NCBI GenBank assembly: GCA_003650305.1
Contig: QMOV01000003.1
Coordinates: 1 to 64,000 of the forward strand
Source: Bacteroidota bacterium
Lineage (GTDB): Bacteria > Bacteroidota > Bacteroidia > Flavobacteriales > Flavobacteriaceae
Direction: 5' to 3'
DNA length: 64,000 nucleotides
Each line of letters begins with the position of its first letter. Position 1 is the first letter of the stretch. The notes under the pieces are model-generated. The model had not been told where the DNA came from, did not search any database, and worked only from the letters and a program-made list of their open reading frames with translations. Positions 29,794-39,974 of this stretch are shown piece by piece. The translations under genes were made by a program, and so were the position numbers.

Positions 29794-31209
29794 TTAAAAT
29801 AATCTCCAAATTTGAGTTACTAAAAATGTAATCACAAATCCCATTATTACTGGCAAAATTGAAGCAACTGTGGTCCATTTTGCACTTTTAGTTTCTTTAT
29901 AAATGGTGTAAATTGTTGTGCTACACGGATTATGCAATAAGCTGAACAACATTAAATTAATTGCTGTAAGCAAAGTCCAACCTCCTGCTCTTAAAATATC
30001 TCCTGTGGCAGTAACCGAATCTAATTCAAACATTACTCCCGCTCCTGCTCCTCCTACAATACCACTTGCCATAACGGTTAACATTAAAATAGTAGGAATC
30101 ACAATTTCATTAGCAGGTATAGCAACAATATATGCCAGTAAAATAACTCCGTTCATTCCTAACAAAAACCCAAATCCATCCAACGAATTAATTGTCCAAG
30201 TAGCAACACTTTCGTTACCAATATAAATATTTGAAATCAGCCAAATAACAGCTCCTGCTGGTGCAGCAAAAAGGATAGCTCGCCATAAAACAATTATAGT
30301 TCTATCAATCAAGGATGTGTAAACTGTTTTCCAAAAACGTGGTGGACGATATGGAGGCAATTCTAAATTAAATGTAGAAACTTCACCTTTTAAAACTGTT
30401 TTTGTTAATGCCCAAGAGGTAAAAAACATAAAAAACAGTCCTAAAATTGCTACTCCAATAACTGCCGATAACGATGCAAATGCAGAAAAAGAAGCAGGAA
30501 CAACAGCACCAATAAAAATGGTAGCAATTAATATTTGTGTTGGCCAACGACCATTACACAAAGAAAAATTATTAGTAATAATAGCGATTAAGCGTTCTCT
30601 GGGACTATCAATTATTCGAGTGGCAACAACTCCTGCTGCATTACAACCAAAACCCATACTCATTGTTAAAGCTTGCTTGCCATGTGCACCAGATTTTTTA
30701 AACATATAATCCAAGTTGAATGCAACTCTTGGTAAGTAACCAAAATCTTCAAGAAGTGTAAACATTGGGAAAAATATTGCCATTGGTGGTAGCATCACAG
30801 CAATTACCCAAGCGACTGCTAAATAAACGCCGTCAATTAAAAAACCATCTAACCACCAAGGCATTCCTATATTCGTTGCAAAACTTTTTAAAACTGGATG
30901 TATATTATCTAGTAACAAGTTTGCTAACATCGATGAAGGATAATTTGCTCCTATAATGGTAAGCCAAAGAATCACACCTAAAATCAAAAACATAATTGGA
31001 AAACCCCAAGTTTTACTTGTTACAATTTTATCTATTTTAGAATCTAAACGGAAACGGGGGGTTTCGTTATCGATACTAATAGATCCATTTGCAATTTCAG
31101 AAGCATCAGCATAGATTCCTTCAGCAAGTCCGTCATGAAAATCATCTCCAATCTTCCAACGTAAATCGCTAGACAAGGCTATTATATTTTCTATAGAATT
31201 TTTGCTCAT
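29794..31209 (-). CDS. FeoB-type membrane (gate) domain protein, stand-alone
   Basis: [83 protein letters not shown]; no G domain. Confidence 0.9.
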   Translation of the reverse strand: MSKNSIENIIALSSDLRWKIGDDFHDGLAEGIYADASEIANGSISIDNETPRFRLDSKIDKIVTSKTWGFPIMFLILGVILWLTIIGANYPSSMLANLLLDNIHPVLKSFATNIGMPWWLDGFLIDGVYLAVAWVIAVMLPPMAIFFPMFTLLEDFGYLPRVAFNLDYMFKKSGAHGKQALTMSMGFGCNAAGVVATRIIDSPRERLIAIITNNFSLCNGRWPTQILIATIFIGAVVPASFSAFASLSAVIGVAILGLFFMFFTSWALTKTVLKGEVSTFNLELPPYRPPRFWKTVYTSLIDRTIIVLWRAILFAAPAGAVIWLISNIYIGNESVATWTINSLDGFGFLLGMNGVILLAYIVAIPANEIVIPTILMLTVMASGIVGGAGAGVMFELDSVTATGDILRAGGWTLLTAINLMLFSLLHNPCSTTIYTIYKETKSAKWTTVASILPVIMGFVITFLVTQIWRLF

Positions 31210-31219
31210 TGCTTTAATT

Positions 31220-31984
31220 TCATACTAGCTCTCCTGTTTTTAACGCATCAACAATATGTGTGTCTCCTTCTAATAATCGAAAAGCGATCCATCGACTATT
31301 TGGTATTGTTGGGAATTGTTTTTTAATTTCTGTGCTCAATGTTCTTACAGCAGTTTCTATGTTTTTTGGTACATTCTTTATCTGGTGAGGTTTGCAAATT
31401 ATTTCTCCATTTGCAACTTCGTTTATAGTATGAATTAAATCTGAAATGCCTTGACTGTATCGTGCACTTGTTGGTACTACAGGAATTCCTAAATCTCTGG
31501 CTAAAGTTCTTATATCAATTTTGATATTATTTCGTTTAGCTTCATCCATTAAATTCAAACACAAAACAGCTTTGTCAGTTATCTCTAAAATTTGCAGAAC
31601 TAGGTTTAGATTCCGTTCTAATCTGCTAGCATCTACAACAATAACGGTAACATCAGGTTTCCCAAAAAGAATAAAATTGCGAGCGACTTCTTCATCTTGT
31701 GATGTTGAAAGCAAAGAGTAAGTTCCTGGTAAATCAATTAATTTGAATTTTTTAGAATTATACTCAAAAGCACCTTCGGCTCTAACAACTGTTTTTCCAG
31801 GCCAATTCCCTGTATGTTGACGCAACCCTGTTAAGGCGTTAAAAACTGTGCTCTTTCCAGTATTTGGATTCCCAGCCAGCGCAACTACAAAATCATAATT
31901 GTTGGTATTCACTCCTAACTTTTTTAAGCCTTTTGCGTTAAAATGTGTACACATATCACAAGCACTATTAACTTTATTCACCAT
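31220..31984 (-). CDS. FeoB-type N-terminal GTPase domain protein, stand-alone
   Basis: [56 protein letters not shown]; ends [24 protein letters not shown]. Confidence 0.9.
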   Translation of the reverse strand: MVNKVNSACDMCTHFNAKGLKKLGVNTNNYDFVVALAGNPNTGKSTVFNALTGLRQHTGNWPGKTVVRAEGAFEYNSKKFKLIDLPGTYSLLSTSQDEEVARNFILFGKPDVTVIVVDASRLERNLNLVLQILEITDKAVLCLNLMDEAKRNNIKIDIRTLARDLGIPVVPTSARYSQGISDLIHTINEVANGEIICKPHQIKNVPKNIETAVRTLSTEIKKQFPTIPNSRWIAFRLLEGDTHIVDALKTGELV

Positions 31985-31987
31985 AGC

Positions 31988-33010
31988 TTAATCTTTTTTA
32001 ATGAGTATTTTGGATGCTTGATCTCTTCGTAATGCTATAGAAGTTCCTTTAACCAAGTAGGCTATAGGATCTTTCATAGGGCTCATCAAATCAATACAAA
32101 TCTCAGTACCTCTTACAAAACCTAAATCTAATAATCGTCTTCTGTTATCTCCTCTACTTTCTTTTGAAATCCCTAAAATATGTGCTATCTCACCATCTTT
32201 TAGGTTTGATAACCTCACTATATTTTCTTCAACTACTTCATCTTTTTCAAGAACAGCAACTGTTATATTTGCTGCAACAATTGGTGCTAATTTAAATTCT
32301 TCGCCTTCTGCATAAAAAACCACTCTTTGGTTGTTATTTTCTACCACTCTTATTTGAGAACCAATATGAATGTTCTCGGCAAGGATTTGTTTGTAAATTA
32401 CATCTGGTTCATCTTCAATATGAACTATTTTTCCAACAGTATTTACCCCCAAAGAAGATAAAAACTCTCCATGAACATCAGCCATTTTTCCAGTGTTTGT
32501 GGGAATTGGGTCTCCATGCGGATCGTATATTGGGTTCCCTAATTGTGTTGCTAACAAATTTGTTTCTTCATTACTTAATTCATGCTCTTTCGATTCTGCC
32601 ATTTCATGCCACTCCTTTTTATCATAACCTGTTTTTTCTGCCAAATACTTTTCCCAAAGCCTATGAACTCTAACAATACGCAAAGCATAATCTCTTCCAG
32701 AGTTTGTTAACTTTAAAATATCTCCATCAAATTGTATCAGCTCATTAATGGCCATTTTTTTAATAACATCAACTATAATACTGTCCTTAAACTTTAAGGC
32801 TCTTGTTAAAGCATTTACATTATCTTCTTTACCAGAATTTTCGCTGTGATATAAATGTTTTAGAACATCTTCGATAACTATTTTTTCATTCGATTTTAGA
32901 TTGTTTTTAATTAGCCAAAACCAACCCTTTCTTGGTCGGAATAACAAATACCCTAAAAATGAAATAACAAAAAATAAAAGTAAAGCGTATATAGGATTAT
33001 AAGTATTCAT
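31988..33010 (-). CDS. Membrane-anchored DtxR/MntR-like protein with C-terminal FeoA domain
   Basis: N-terminal TM (YALLLFFVISFLGYLLF); RVHRLWEKYLAEKTGYDKKEWHEMAESKEHE...DPHGDPIP; C-terminal LKDGEIAHILGISKESRGDNRRRLLDLGFVRGTEICI. Confidence 0.85.
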   Translation of the reverse strand: MNTYNPIYALLLFFVISFLGYLLFRPRKGWFWLIKNNLKSNEKIVIEDVLKHLYHSENSGKEDNVNALTRALKFKDSIIVDVIKKMAINELIQFDGDILKLTNSGRDYALRIVRVHRLWEKYLAEKTGYDKKEWHEMAESKEHELSNEETNLLATQLGNPIYDPHGDPIPTNTGKMADVHGEFLSSLGVNTVGKIVHIEDEPDVIYKQILAENIHIGSQIRVVENNNQRVVFYAEGEEFKLAPIVAANITVAVLEKDEVVEENIVRLSNLKDGEIAHILGISKESRGDNRRRLLDLGFVRGTEICIDLMSPMKDPIAYLVKGTSIALRRDQASKILIKKD

Positions 33011-33011
33011 G

Positions 33012-33668
33012 TTAATTGATTTTTACATACATATTACTTGCTATCTCTTTAGAAATAGTCAGCTCTGAATTATTTATTTTAATAGTCATAGACTCATCAA
33101 AAGCTTCTTTGGTTAAAACCTGTATAGCTGTTCCTATGGCAATACTATTTTTATCAAGATATTTAAGAAAATTATCTGAAGAATCTTTTACACCAACACA
33201 AGAACAATTAACACTTGGATTTACTTGTGATAAAAAGATTTTTTGAGATTTTTGTAAGTTACCTTCTCTATCAGGAATTGGATCTCCATGTGGATCATGA
33301 GTAGGAAGCCCTAAAAAAGCATCCAATTCATTAATTAGTTTTTGAGACTTAATATGTTCTAATTGCTCGGCAATATCGTGAACTTCATTCCAAGAAAAAT
33401 TTAGCTTTTCTACAAGGAATACTTCCCAAAGACGATGTTTACGAACAACATTCGCGGCAATAATTTTACCTTCTTTAGTTAAAGAAACGCCTTGATATTT
33501 TTTGTAGTCAACAAGTTCTTTTTCCGCTAGTTTTTTTAACATGTCTGTAACCGAAGATGCTTTAGTGGTCATCTTTTCTGCAATAGCGTTTGTGCTTACA
33601 GAAATGCTGCCTTGTTTACCGAGATGATAAATGGCTTTTAAATAATTTTCTTCAGATTGTGTAACCAA
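33012..33668 (-). CDS. DtxR/MntR-family metal-dependent transcriptional regulator
   Basis: SEENYLKAIYHLGKQGSISVSTNAIAEKMTTKASSVTDMLKKLAEKELVDYKKYQGVSLTKEG. Confidence 0.93.
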   Translation of the reverse strand: MVTQSEENYLKAIYHLGKQGSISVSTNAIAEKMTTKASSVTDMLKKLAEKELVDYKKYQGVSLTKEGKIIAANVVRKHRLWEVFLVEKLNFSWNEVHDIAEQLEHIKSQKLINELDAFLGLPTHDPHGDPIPDREGNLQKSQKIFLSQVNPSVNCSCVGVKDSSDNFLKYLDKNSIAIGTAIQVLTKEAFDESMTIKINNSELTISKEIASNMYVKIN

Positions 33669-33722
33669 AACTTGTGTTTTATGTTACAAATATACAAAAA
33701 TTTACTTAACGGTAAATATTTT

Positions 33723-33738
33723 TTTAGACAAGTCTAAA
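33723..33738. promoter_or_regulatory. Candidate DtxR/MntR operator
   Basis: Perfect dyad TTTAGAC-AA-GTCTAAA, 55 bp upstream of regulator start; TATATTTG -7-like box lies between. Confidence 0.5.
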
Positions 33739-33743
33739 ACATA

Positions 33744-34484
33744 TTAAAACCCTCTCTCTTTCTGCAATTGCTCGTAAGCACCTTGTACTTGCCTAAACTT
33801 TTCTTCAGCTCCTTTTTGGTGTTCTTTACCTAAATGCATCACTTTGTCTGGATGGTATTTTTTTGCCATTCTTCGGTAGGCTCTTTTAATTTCGGTATCA
33901 GAAGCAGATTTGTCGATTTCTAAAATTTTATAGGCATTTTCCTTGCTACTATAAAACATGGCTTTAATGCTTTCAAAATCACGAGCACTAATCCCTAAAT
34001 AACCTGCAATTGTATTAATTTGTTTAGCTTCAACTTCTGTTACAAATCCATCTGCTTTTGCAATACCAAACAAAAAGTGCATAAGTTGCAAACGTGCAGG
34101 ATGTCCCATCATTTGTTTAATCTGTAAGCAAACTTGTCGTGTAGAAATTTTGGTTTGCTTATTTATGTTTTTAAATAACTTAAATGCATGGTTTGCTCGT
34201 TCTTTACCATACATTCCTACAAATTGCTGACGCACAAAATCTAATTCGCGCTGGTCTTGTTTGCCATCAGCTTTTATTACAATTGACGACAAGATAAGTA
34301 GGCTGACTTCAAAATCTCCCGATTGGGTTTGTCCACGTTGAAATGTTCTTCTTCTGGTTCGTGTCGTAGTATTTTCATTTCCCATCGCATCAACAACACT
34401 TCCTAATGCCAATCCAATAATAGCGCCAATTGGCCCACCAAATGACCAACCTAACGATGCTCCTATCCATTTTGAAAAACTCAT
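33744..34484 (-). CDS. TerB-like/DnaJ domain protein (DjlA-like)
   Basis: GGPIGAIIGLALGSVVD; TerB-like core; C-terminal J domain YKILEIDKSASDTEIKRAYRRMAKKYHPDK. Confidence 0.9.
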   Translation of the reverse strand: MSFSKWIGASLGWSFGGPIGAIIGLALGSVVDAMGNENTTTRTRRRTFQRGQTQSGDFEVSLLILSSIVIKADGKQDQRELDFVRQQFVGMYGKERANHAFKLFKNINKQTKISTRQVCLQIKQMMGHPARLQLMHFLFGIAKADGFVTEVEAKQINTIAGYLGISARDFESIKAMFYSSKENAYKILEIDKSASDTEIKRAYRRMAKKYHPDKVMHLGKEHQKGAEEKFRQVQGAYEQLQKERGF

Positions 34485-34603
34485 GTAAGTAATAAATTTT
34501 GTTTATCGTCAAATATAATATTAGTTAGTAGATAGTTGCGTTAATATGTTACACAATTATGTATCTTTGTCGTCTATATTATTAAAAATAAAAAAAATTA
34601 AAT

Positions 34604-35014
34604 ATGTATCCAGCAGAATTAGTAAAACCAATGCGTGAAGATTTAACCAATGTTGGTTTTGAAGAATTATGTACATCTGAAGCTGTTAATGTAGCTATTG
34701 CAAAAGAAGGGACGACTTTATTGGTTGTAAATTCGGTTTGTGGTTGTGCAGCAGCAAACGCAAGACCAGGAGCTCGATTAAGTTTGCAAAACGCTAAGCG
34801 TCCAAACCATTTAACGACTGTTTTTGCAGGTGTCGATAGAGAGGCTACTGAAAAAGCAAGAGAATATATGATTCCGTTTCCTCCAAGCTCACCTTGTATT
34901 GCACTGTTTAAAGATGGAGAATTAGTGCATATGTTAGAACGTCACCACATTGAAGGTCGTCCAGCAGAATTAATTGCTGAAAACTTAATGGATGCTTATA
35001 ATGAGCATTGTTAA
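34604..35014 (+). CDS. BrxA/BrxB family bacilliredoxin
   Basis: LLVVNSVCGCAAANARPGARLSL (CGC motif). Confidence 0.93.
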   Translation: MYPAELVKPMREDLTNVGFEELCTSEAVNVAIAKEGTTLLVVNSVCGCAAANARPGARLSLQNAKRPNHLTTVFAGVDREATEKAREYMIPFPPSSPCIALFKDGELVHMLERHHIEGRPAELIAENLMDAYNEHC

Positions 35015-35063
35015 AAAGAAGTAGGAAGCACGAAGACAGGAGACAAAAGTTTTTTAACTATTT

Positions 35064-35092
35064 AAACCACGATAAAATCGTGGTTTTTTATG
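35064..35092 (+). terminator. Rho-independent terminator
   Basis: aaaccacgat-aaa-atcgtggttt + T-run. Confidence 0.8.
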
Positions 35093-35106
35093 CTTATTTT
35101 TGAAGC

Positions 35107-35841
35107 ATGCTAAAACTTATGGCCTATCCAATATCCGTTATTTATTTCTTCTTTTTCGGATTAACATTGCTAGTGTTTCATCCAATTCAATGGATTTGTT
35201 TAAATGTGTTTGGATATAATACGCATAAAAAAAGTGTGTCTTTAATGAATTTCTTTTTATTAAGATGTTCAAATATATTAAGGACGCGTTTGACGTTTAA
35301 CAATCCTTATAATATATCAACAAATCAGCCTTTAATTGTTGTTTCCAATCATCAAAGTTTGTTAGATATTCCTCCTATTTTCTGGTATATGCGAAAACAT
35401 CATCCTAAATTTATAAGCAAAATAGAATTAGGAAAAGGCATTCCGAGTGTGTCTTATAATTTAAAACATGGAGGTTCTGTACTAATTGATAGGAAAAAAC
35501 CAATGGCATCTGTAACTGCTATTAAAAAGTTTGCTGATTATATTGAAAAAAATAATCGTGCAGCTGTAATTTTTCCTGAAGGTACACGTAGCCGAAACGG
35601 AAAGCCAAAGAAATTTCAAACCAAAGGTTTATTAACTTTAATCGAACATATTCCGTCTGCAATTGTAGTTCCTATTACTATTAATAATTCATGGAAAACG
35701 CTACGTTATGGAAAATTCCCGATGGGTTTAGGTGCGCATATTACATTTACTGTACATCAACCTTTAAAAGTAAATGAGCATGATGCTAATGCCTTAATAA
35801 AAACTATTGAAACACAAATAACTCAAGCTATTATATTATGA
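35107..35841 (+). CDS. plsC: 1-acyl-sn-glycerol-3-phosphate acyltransferase
   Basis: VVSNHQSLLDIPPIFW, FPEGTRSRNGKPKKFQTKG. Confidence 0.9.
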   Translation: MLKLMAYPISVIYFFFFGLTLLVFHPIQWICLNVFGYNTHKKSVSLMNFFLLRCSNILRTRLTFNNPYNISTNQPLIVVSNHQSLLDIPPIFWYMRKHHPKFISKIELGKGIPSVSYNLKHGGSVLIDRKKPMASVTAIKKFADYIEKNNRAAVIFPEGTRSRNGKPKKFQTKGLLTLIEHIPSAIVVPITINNSWKTLRYGKFPMGLGAHITFTVHQPLKVNEHDANALIKTIETQITQAIIL

Positions 35842-36494
35842 CTAATATAGAAATTATTGAAGCTACAAAAGCATTTGTGCAAAAAGAGCTAACTAATGCT
35901 GAAGGTGGACACGATTGGTTTCATATTTTAAGGGTGTTTAACAACGCCAAATTAATCTCTGAAAATGAAAGTGTTGATGGATTTATAGTTGCTTTAGGTG
36001 CATTATTACATGATATTGCTGATAGCAAATTTCATAAAGGCGACGAAAGTGTTGGACCAAAAGTTGCTCGAGAATTTTTATTTCAACAAAATGTTGATAG
36101 CACTGTTATTGAGCATATAATAAAAATAATTGAGAATATTTCTTTTAAATCTTCTTTAGATGAAAAGAAGAATTTCAATTCACCTGAATTAGAAGTCATT
36201 CAGGATGCTGACAGATTGGATGCCATTGGAGCTATTGGTATTGCACGATGTTTTAATTTTGGTGGTTTTAAAAATAGAAAGTTATTCGATCCATCTATAA
36301 AACCAAATCTCAAAATGACCAAAGAAGAGTACAAGGCTTCCGACTCACCAACTATAAATCATTTTTACGAAAAGCTACTGCTTTTAAAGGATAAAATGAA
36401 TACCAAAACAGGAAAGCGAATTGCAGCTAATAGACATCAATTTATGAAGTTATATTTAGAACAGTTTTATGCAGAATGGGATGGTGAAAAATAA
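35838..36494 (+). CDS. HD domain-containing phosphohydrolase
   Basis: GGHDWFHILRVFNNA, ALLHDIADSKFH, VIQDADRLDAIGAIGIARCF. Confidence 0.9.
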   Translation: MTNIEIIEATKAFVQKELTNAEGGHDWFHILRVFNNAKLISENESVDGFIVALGALLHDIADSKFHKGDESVGPKVAREFLFQQNVDSTVIEHIIKIIENISFKSSLDEKKNFNSPELEVIQDADRLDAIGAIGIARCFNFGGFKNRKLFDPSIKPNLKMTKEEYKASDSPTINHFYEKLLLLKDKMNTKTGKRIAANRHQFMKLYLEQFYAEWDGEK

Positions 36495-36936
36495 TATTTT
36501 ATATAAAACTATTGAAGGTTATCCTGACACTAAAATATATCAAGATATAGTAAACCTATACTCTGAAATTTTTGAAGATGCCGATTTAGAATTCTTAAAA
36601 AAACGCGTTGAAAAAAACGCTAAACTCTTTTCTGTCTTAGCTTATTATAACAACCAATTTATTGGGTTTAAAGTTGGCTATCCTTATGATAAGGATACCT
36701 TTTATGGTTGGATTAGTGGAGTTTTACCTAATTACAGAAAACAAGGTGTTGGAACACAGATAGCTATAATTCAGGAAAATTTCGCAAAAGATAATGGCTT
36801 TAAAAAATTAAGAACAAAGTCGATGAATACTTATAAAGCAATGATGATATTGAATTTAAAAAACGGATTTGATATTACTAAAGTTTATACAAATGCAAAA
36901 GGGCAAACTAAAATAGTGTTTGAAAAATTACTCTAA
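36481..36936 (+). CDS. GNAT family N-acetyltransferase
   Basis: WISGVLPNYRKQGVGTQIAIIQENFAKDNGFKKLRTKS; likely start ATG at 36481. Confidence 0.88.
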   Translation: MVKNNILYKTIEGYPDTKIYQDIVNLYSEIFEDADLEFLKKRVEKNAKLFSVLAYYNNQFIGFKVGYPYDKDTFYGWISGVLPNYRKQGVGTQIAIIQENFAKDNGFKKLRTKSMNTYKAMMILNLKNGFDITKVYTNAKGQTKIVFEKLL

Positions 36937-39900
36937 TTACTTATAAAAAAATTTATCTAAAGTCACTTTTTGTTTTTGTTCGTAAAGCTTAATCACTTTT
37001 ACCTCTTTCGTTTCATTAGCTAAACCATAATTTTTATAAACAGTATATTTTAAATATGTAGGATTAAGAATGTCTTTGTTACTTAAACATTCAATATTAA
37101 TAATCCATTCGCCTGCATCAGCATCATCTATTATATATTCTTCGGTATGATAGCCATAGTTGATTTCATCTATCATGCGTTCCTTATTTTCAAAACGCGT
37201 ATGTGACCATTTGTAATATTTCTTTTGTGGATTTACAAACTGTATTTCAAATTCTGTGTTTGGATCATTCCATTCAAAAACGATTCGAAGATCATACTTA
37301 AAGTCAACAGATAAGAAGTCTGTAGGAAGGTCTCTAAACGTTACTTTGCTTCTATGAAAAGTAATTAAATGTTTTAGTTCATTACTAACCACCTGCAATA
37401 AACCATCAAAATCAAGACCTTCAATAGTGTTGCTTAACATTTTTTTATAGAGATTCATAGCTTTTTGATAACCTCCTGTTTTGCTGTAAATAAGTGCTAA
37501 ATCTCTATAAGACTGTTCATGATTTGGTCGTAATACAAGTAGCTGTTCATAGATATATTTTGCCTCTTCATATTTATTTAATTCTTCTAGTTTATATGCT
37601 AATGATTTTAAAGCTTTAGGGTTATCATTTGCAACAGAAGCGATATTAGTTAAAATTGTAAAAGCAAAATCTTCATTCCATTTCGTAAAATAATTTGAAA
37701 CATCTAAATAATATGAAATTGATAACAGACTATCTTGGTTTTGCTGTTTATAATAAATGTTTTGGGCTTCTTCGAATGTTATTGATTTTTCTAATTCTAA
37801 AATATATGGTGAATTGTTAATATTATAATTTAATAACTGAATATCATTTTCAGTATAATCATTCCCTTTAATTAATGCAGTATCTATAATGTTTTGATCT
37901 TGATTACCACTTGTATATTTCGTTAAAATTTTAATAACTCCACCTCTTCCTTGAGTTCCATATTTATTAGTAGCAGCTAACGACTTTAAAATAGTAATAC
38001 TCTCAATTTCTTGTGGATCTACAAATGGTGGGTTTTCAGTATAAATTGATCCATCAATATCTAATATAGCTAAAGCTGGATTGTTAATAGAACCTCCACC
38101 TCTAATAACGAATTTAGGATTGTTAGGATCCAAACCTGTTACTTGAACTCCAGCAAACTGTCCTCTAATAACATCTGCCAAAGTATGATGATTTTGTTTA
38201 ATATCTTTTGATGTAATAGTATTTAAAGAGTAGCCTATTCCATCCTTATCCCTTTTACCAAATCCTCCTTCAATATCTTCATCTTTTTTACTTTCTCCAG
38301 TAAGCACAACCTCATCAAGTAATTCTCCATCACTTTTTAGTAAAATATAAATATCTTCAGGGTTTGTAACCAAAACTTCTTTTTCAATCATACCAAGATA
38401 ATTAACAATCAAAATGTCATCTTCTTTAGCTTTAATACTAAAGTATCCTTCTGAATCTGATTGTGATTCAACAAAGGTGTTTTTTAATCTTATAGTAGCT
38501 CCTTGAATTGGCCCAGCAGCATGAAAAATTTTTCCTTGTAGTAAGTTTATTTGTTTTAATTCTTTATCATTAATATCGTTATATGTTTCTATATCATAAA
38601 CTTCATTTATAATAAAATCTAATGCAAGTTTTGAACTTACTTTATTTAAATTAATATAATGTCCATCTGCGTAGAACGCTGTTTTTTGAAGTAAGTAATG
38701 ATTAGCTTTCTCTAAAGAATTAATACAAAATGTTGGAACGTTGATACCTGGTTCTAGTGGTGAAAAATTAGATATCCCATTTGTGAAAAGCATAACCACA
38801 TCTGCATTGAAGGTATTTGATTTCAAAATGTTTTTATAATCGGTAGCACCATCATAAAAACTGTTTTTTAAATATTCTATTAATTCTTTTGACTTCCCAT
38901 TTAAAACATTAAACAATTTTGCTTGTTTATTAATATTGCTAAACTTAATTACTTCAATATCTACTTTTTTTAAAACTTTTAAATAACCAGATAGCAATTC
39001 AAACTCTTTTTCAGACACTCTGTTTTTCATTTGTTTTGAAACATCGTAGAAAAGTGTTATTTTTTTTGGTTTTTCTCTTTCAATTATAACTTCTCTGTCT
39101 TTTTCTACAGGGAAGGACGTTAAAACACTAAAATTCATCCCAACATTAGCAAACCGTTTCCATTTAGCTTGACTTATAAGTCTTAAAAATGATGTTCCTC
39201 TGTTATTTGAAGCTGAAACTGCAAAATTTACATTTTCTCCGTAAACTTCAACAAGTTCTATTCCAAAAACTACATCATCATTAACCATTATATTATATGG
39301 TCTTAAGTCTATAGCTTCCTCTCCTTCTTTTCTTGTTATTATATGAAAAATATTAGTTTTTAATATATTCTTTTTGGGATAGCTTTTTTTATAATCGTAA
39401 ACATTTACACGGATTTTAATACTGTCAGAAGTATTTTCAATTATATTAAATTTTATATCTAAAAGTTTAGTTTTTTTATTCTTAATTTTAATTTTAGTAG
39501 TAATTTCTCCTCCAAGTGCTTCTTTATCTTTCCAATAACCCATTACAGAAGAAGAAACGCTTGTATTCCCCAATCTAATTTGGCTTCGTTTTTCATTTGA
39601 AATTAAAACCTCATCAAGTAACTCAAGTGATGGTTCTAAATAAAATTTATTAGTGTTGGTAAGAAATTTAACCAGTTGTGAAGCTCTTACTTTAAGTGTT
39701 TTGTATCCTAAAGCGGAAAACTGCAAAAACTCTTTCCCTCCTACAATGTCTTCATGGTATGTTAATTTAAATTTTTCCGTCTCGTCGCTAACAGTTCCAA
39801 TACTTTTCTCAATAAATCCAATATTTACATAAGGAATAGGTTGATTTGTTACTTTGTCTAACACAAAAGCTTCTATAGTAACTTCGTATTGTGCAAAAAG

Positions 39901-39951
39901 TGAGGTTGAATAAAAAAGAGTCGCAATAAATAATACAAGTGTAGTTTTCAT
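36937..39951 (-). CDS. Multidomain secreted protein: CarboxypepD_reg-like + vWA-like + TonB plug domain (no barrel) + TPR + DUF2135-like
   Basis: ITLFYDVSKQMKNRV; GKIFHAAGPIQGATIRLKNTFVESQSDSEGYFSIKAKEDD; GVQVTGLDPNNPKFVIRGGGSINNPALAILDI; TPR; DLRIVFEWNDPNTEFEIQFVNP. Confidence 0.75.
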   Translation of the reverse strand: MKTTLVLFIATLFYSTSLFAQYEVTIEAFVLDKVTNQPIPYVNIGFIEKSIGTVSDETEKFKLTYHEDIVGGKEFLQFSALGYKTLKVRASQLVKFLTNTNKFYLEPSLELLDEVLISNEKRSQIRLGNTSVSSSVMGYWKDKEALGGEITTKIKIKNKKTKLLDIKFNIIENTSDSIKIRVNVYDYKKSYPKKNILKTNIFHIITRKEGEEAIDLRPYNIMVNDDVVFGIELVEVYGENVNFAVSASNNRGTSFLRLISQAKWKRFANVGMNFSVLTSFPVEKDREVIIEREKPKKITLFYDVSKQMKNRVSEKEFELLSGYLKVLKKVDIEVIKFSNINKQAKLFNVLNGKSKELIEYLKNSFYDGATDYKNILKSNTFNADVVMLFTNGISNFSPLEPGINVPTFCINSLEKANHYLLQKTAFYADGHYINLNKVSSKLALDFIINEVYDIETYNDINDKELKQINLLQGKIFHAAGPIQGATIRLKNTFVESQSDSEGYFSIKAKEDDILIVNYLGMIEKEVLVTNPEDIYILLKSDGELLDEVVLTGESKKDEDIEGGFGKRDKDGIGYSLNTITSKDIKQNHHTLADVIRGQFAGVQVTGLDPNNPKFVIRGGGSINNPALAILDIDGSIYTENPPFVDPQEIESITILKSLAATNKYGTQGRGGVIKILTKYTSGNQDQNIIDTALIKGNDYTENDIQLLNYNINNSPYILELEKSITFEEAQNIYYKQQNQDSLLSISYYLDVSNYFTKWNEDFAFTILTNIASVANDNPKALKSLAYKLEELNKYEEAKYIYEQLLVLRPNHEQSYRDLALIYSKTGGYQKAMNLYKKMLSNTIEGLDFDGLLQVVSNELKHLITFHRSKVTFRDLPTDFLSVDFKYDLRIVFEWNDPNTEFEIQFVNPQKKYYKWSHTRFENKERMIDEINYGYHTEEYIIDDADAGEWIINIECLSNKDILNPTYLKYTVYKNYGLANETKEVKVIKLYEQKQKVTLDKFFYK

Positions 39952-39974
39952 ATATACAAGAGAATCAAATTATA

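Noticed and set aside
31205-31222. Sequencing frameshift as cause of the split FeoB
   Set aside because: Not excluded, but less likely: the membrane ORF has an extra hydrophilic N-terminus and its own ATG just after the upstream stop; listed as the refuting scenario instead.
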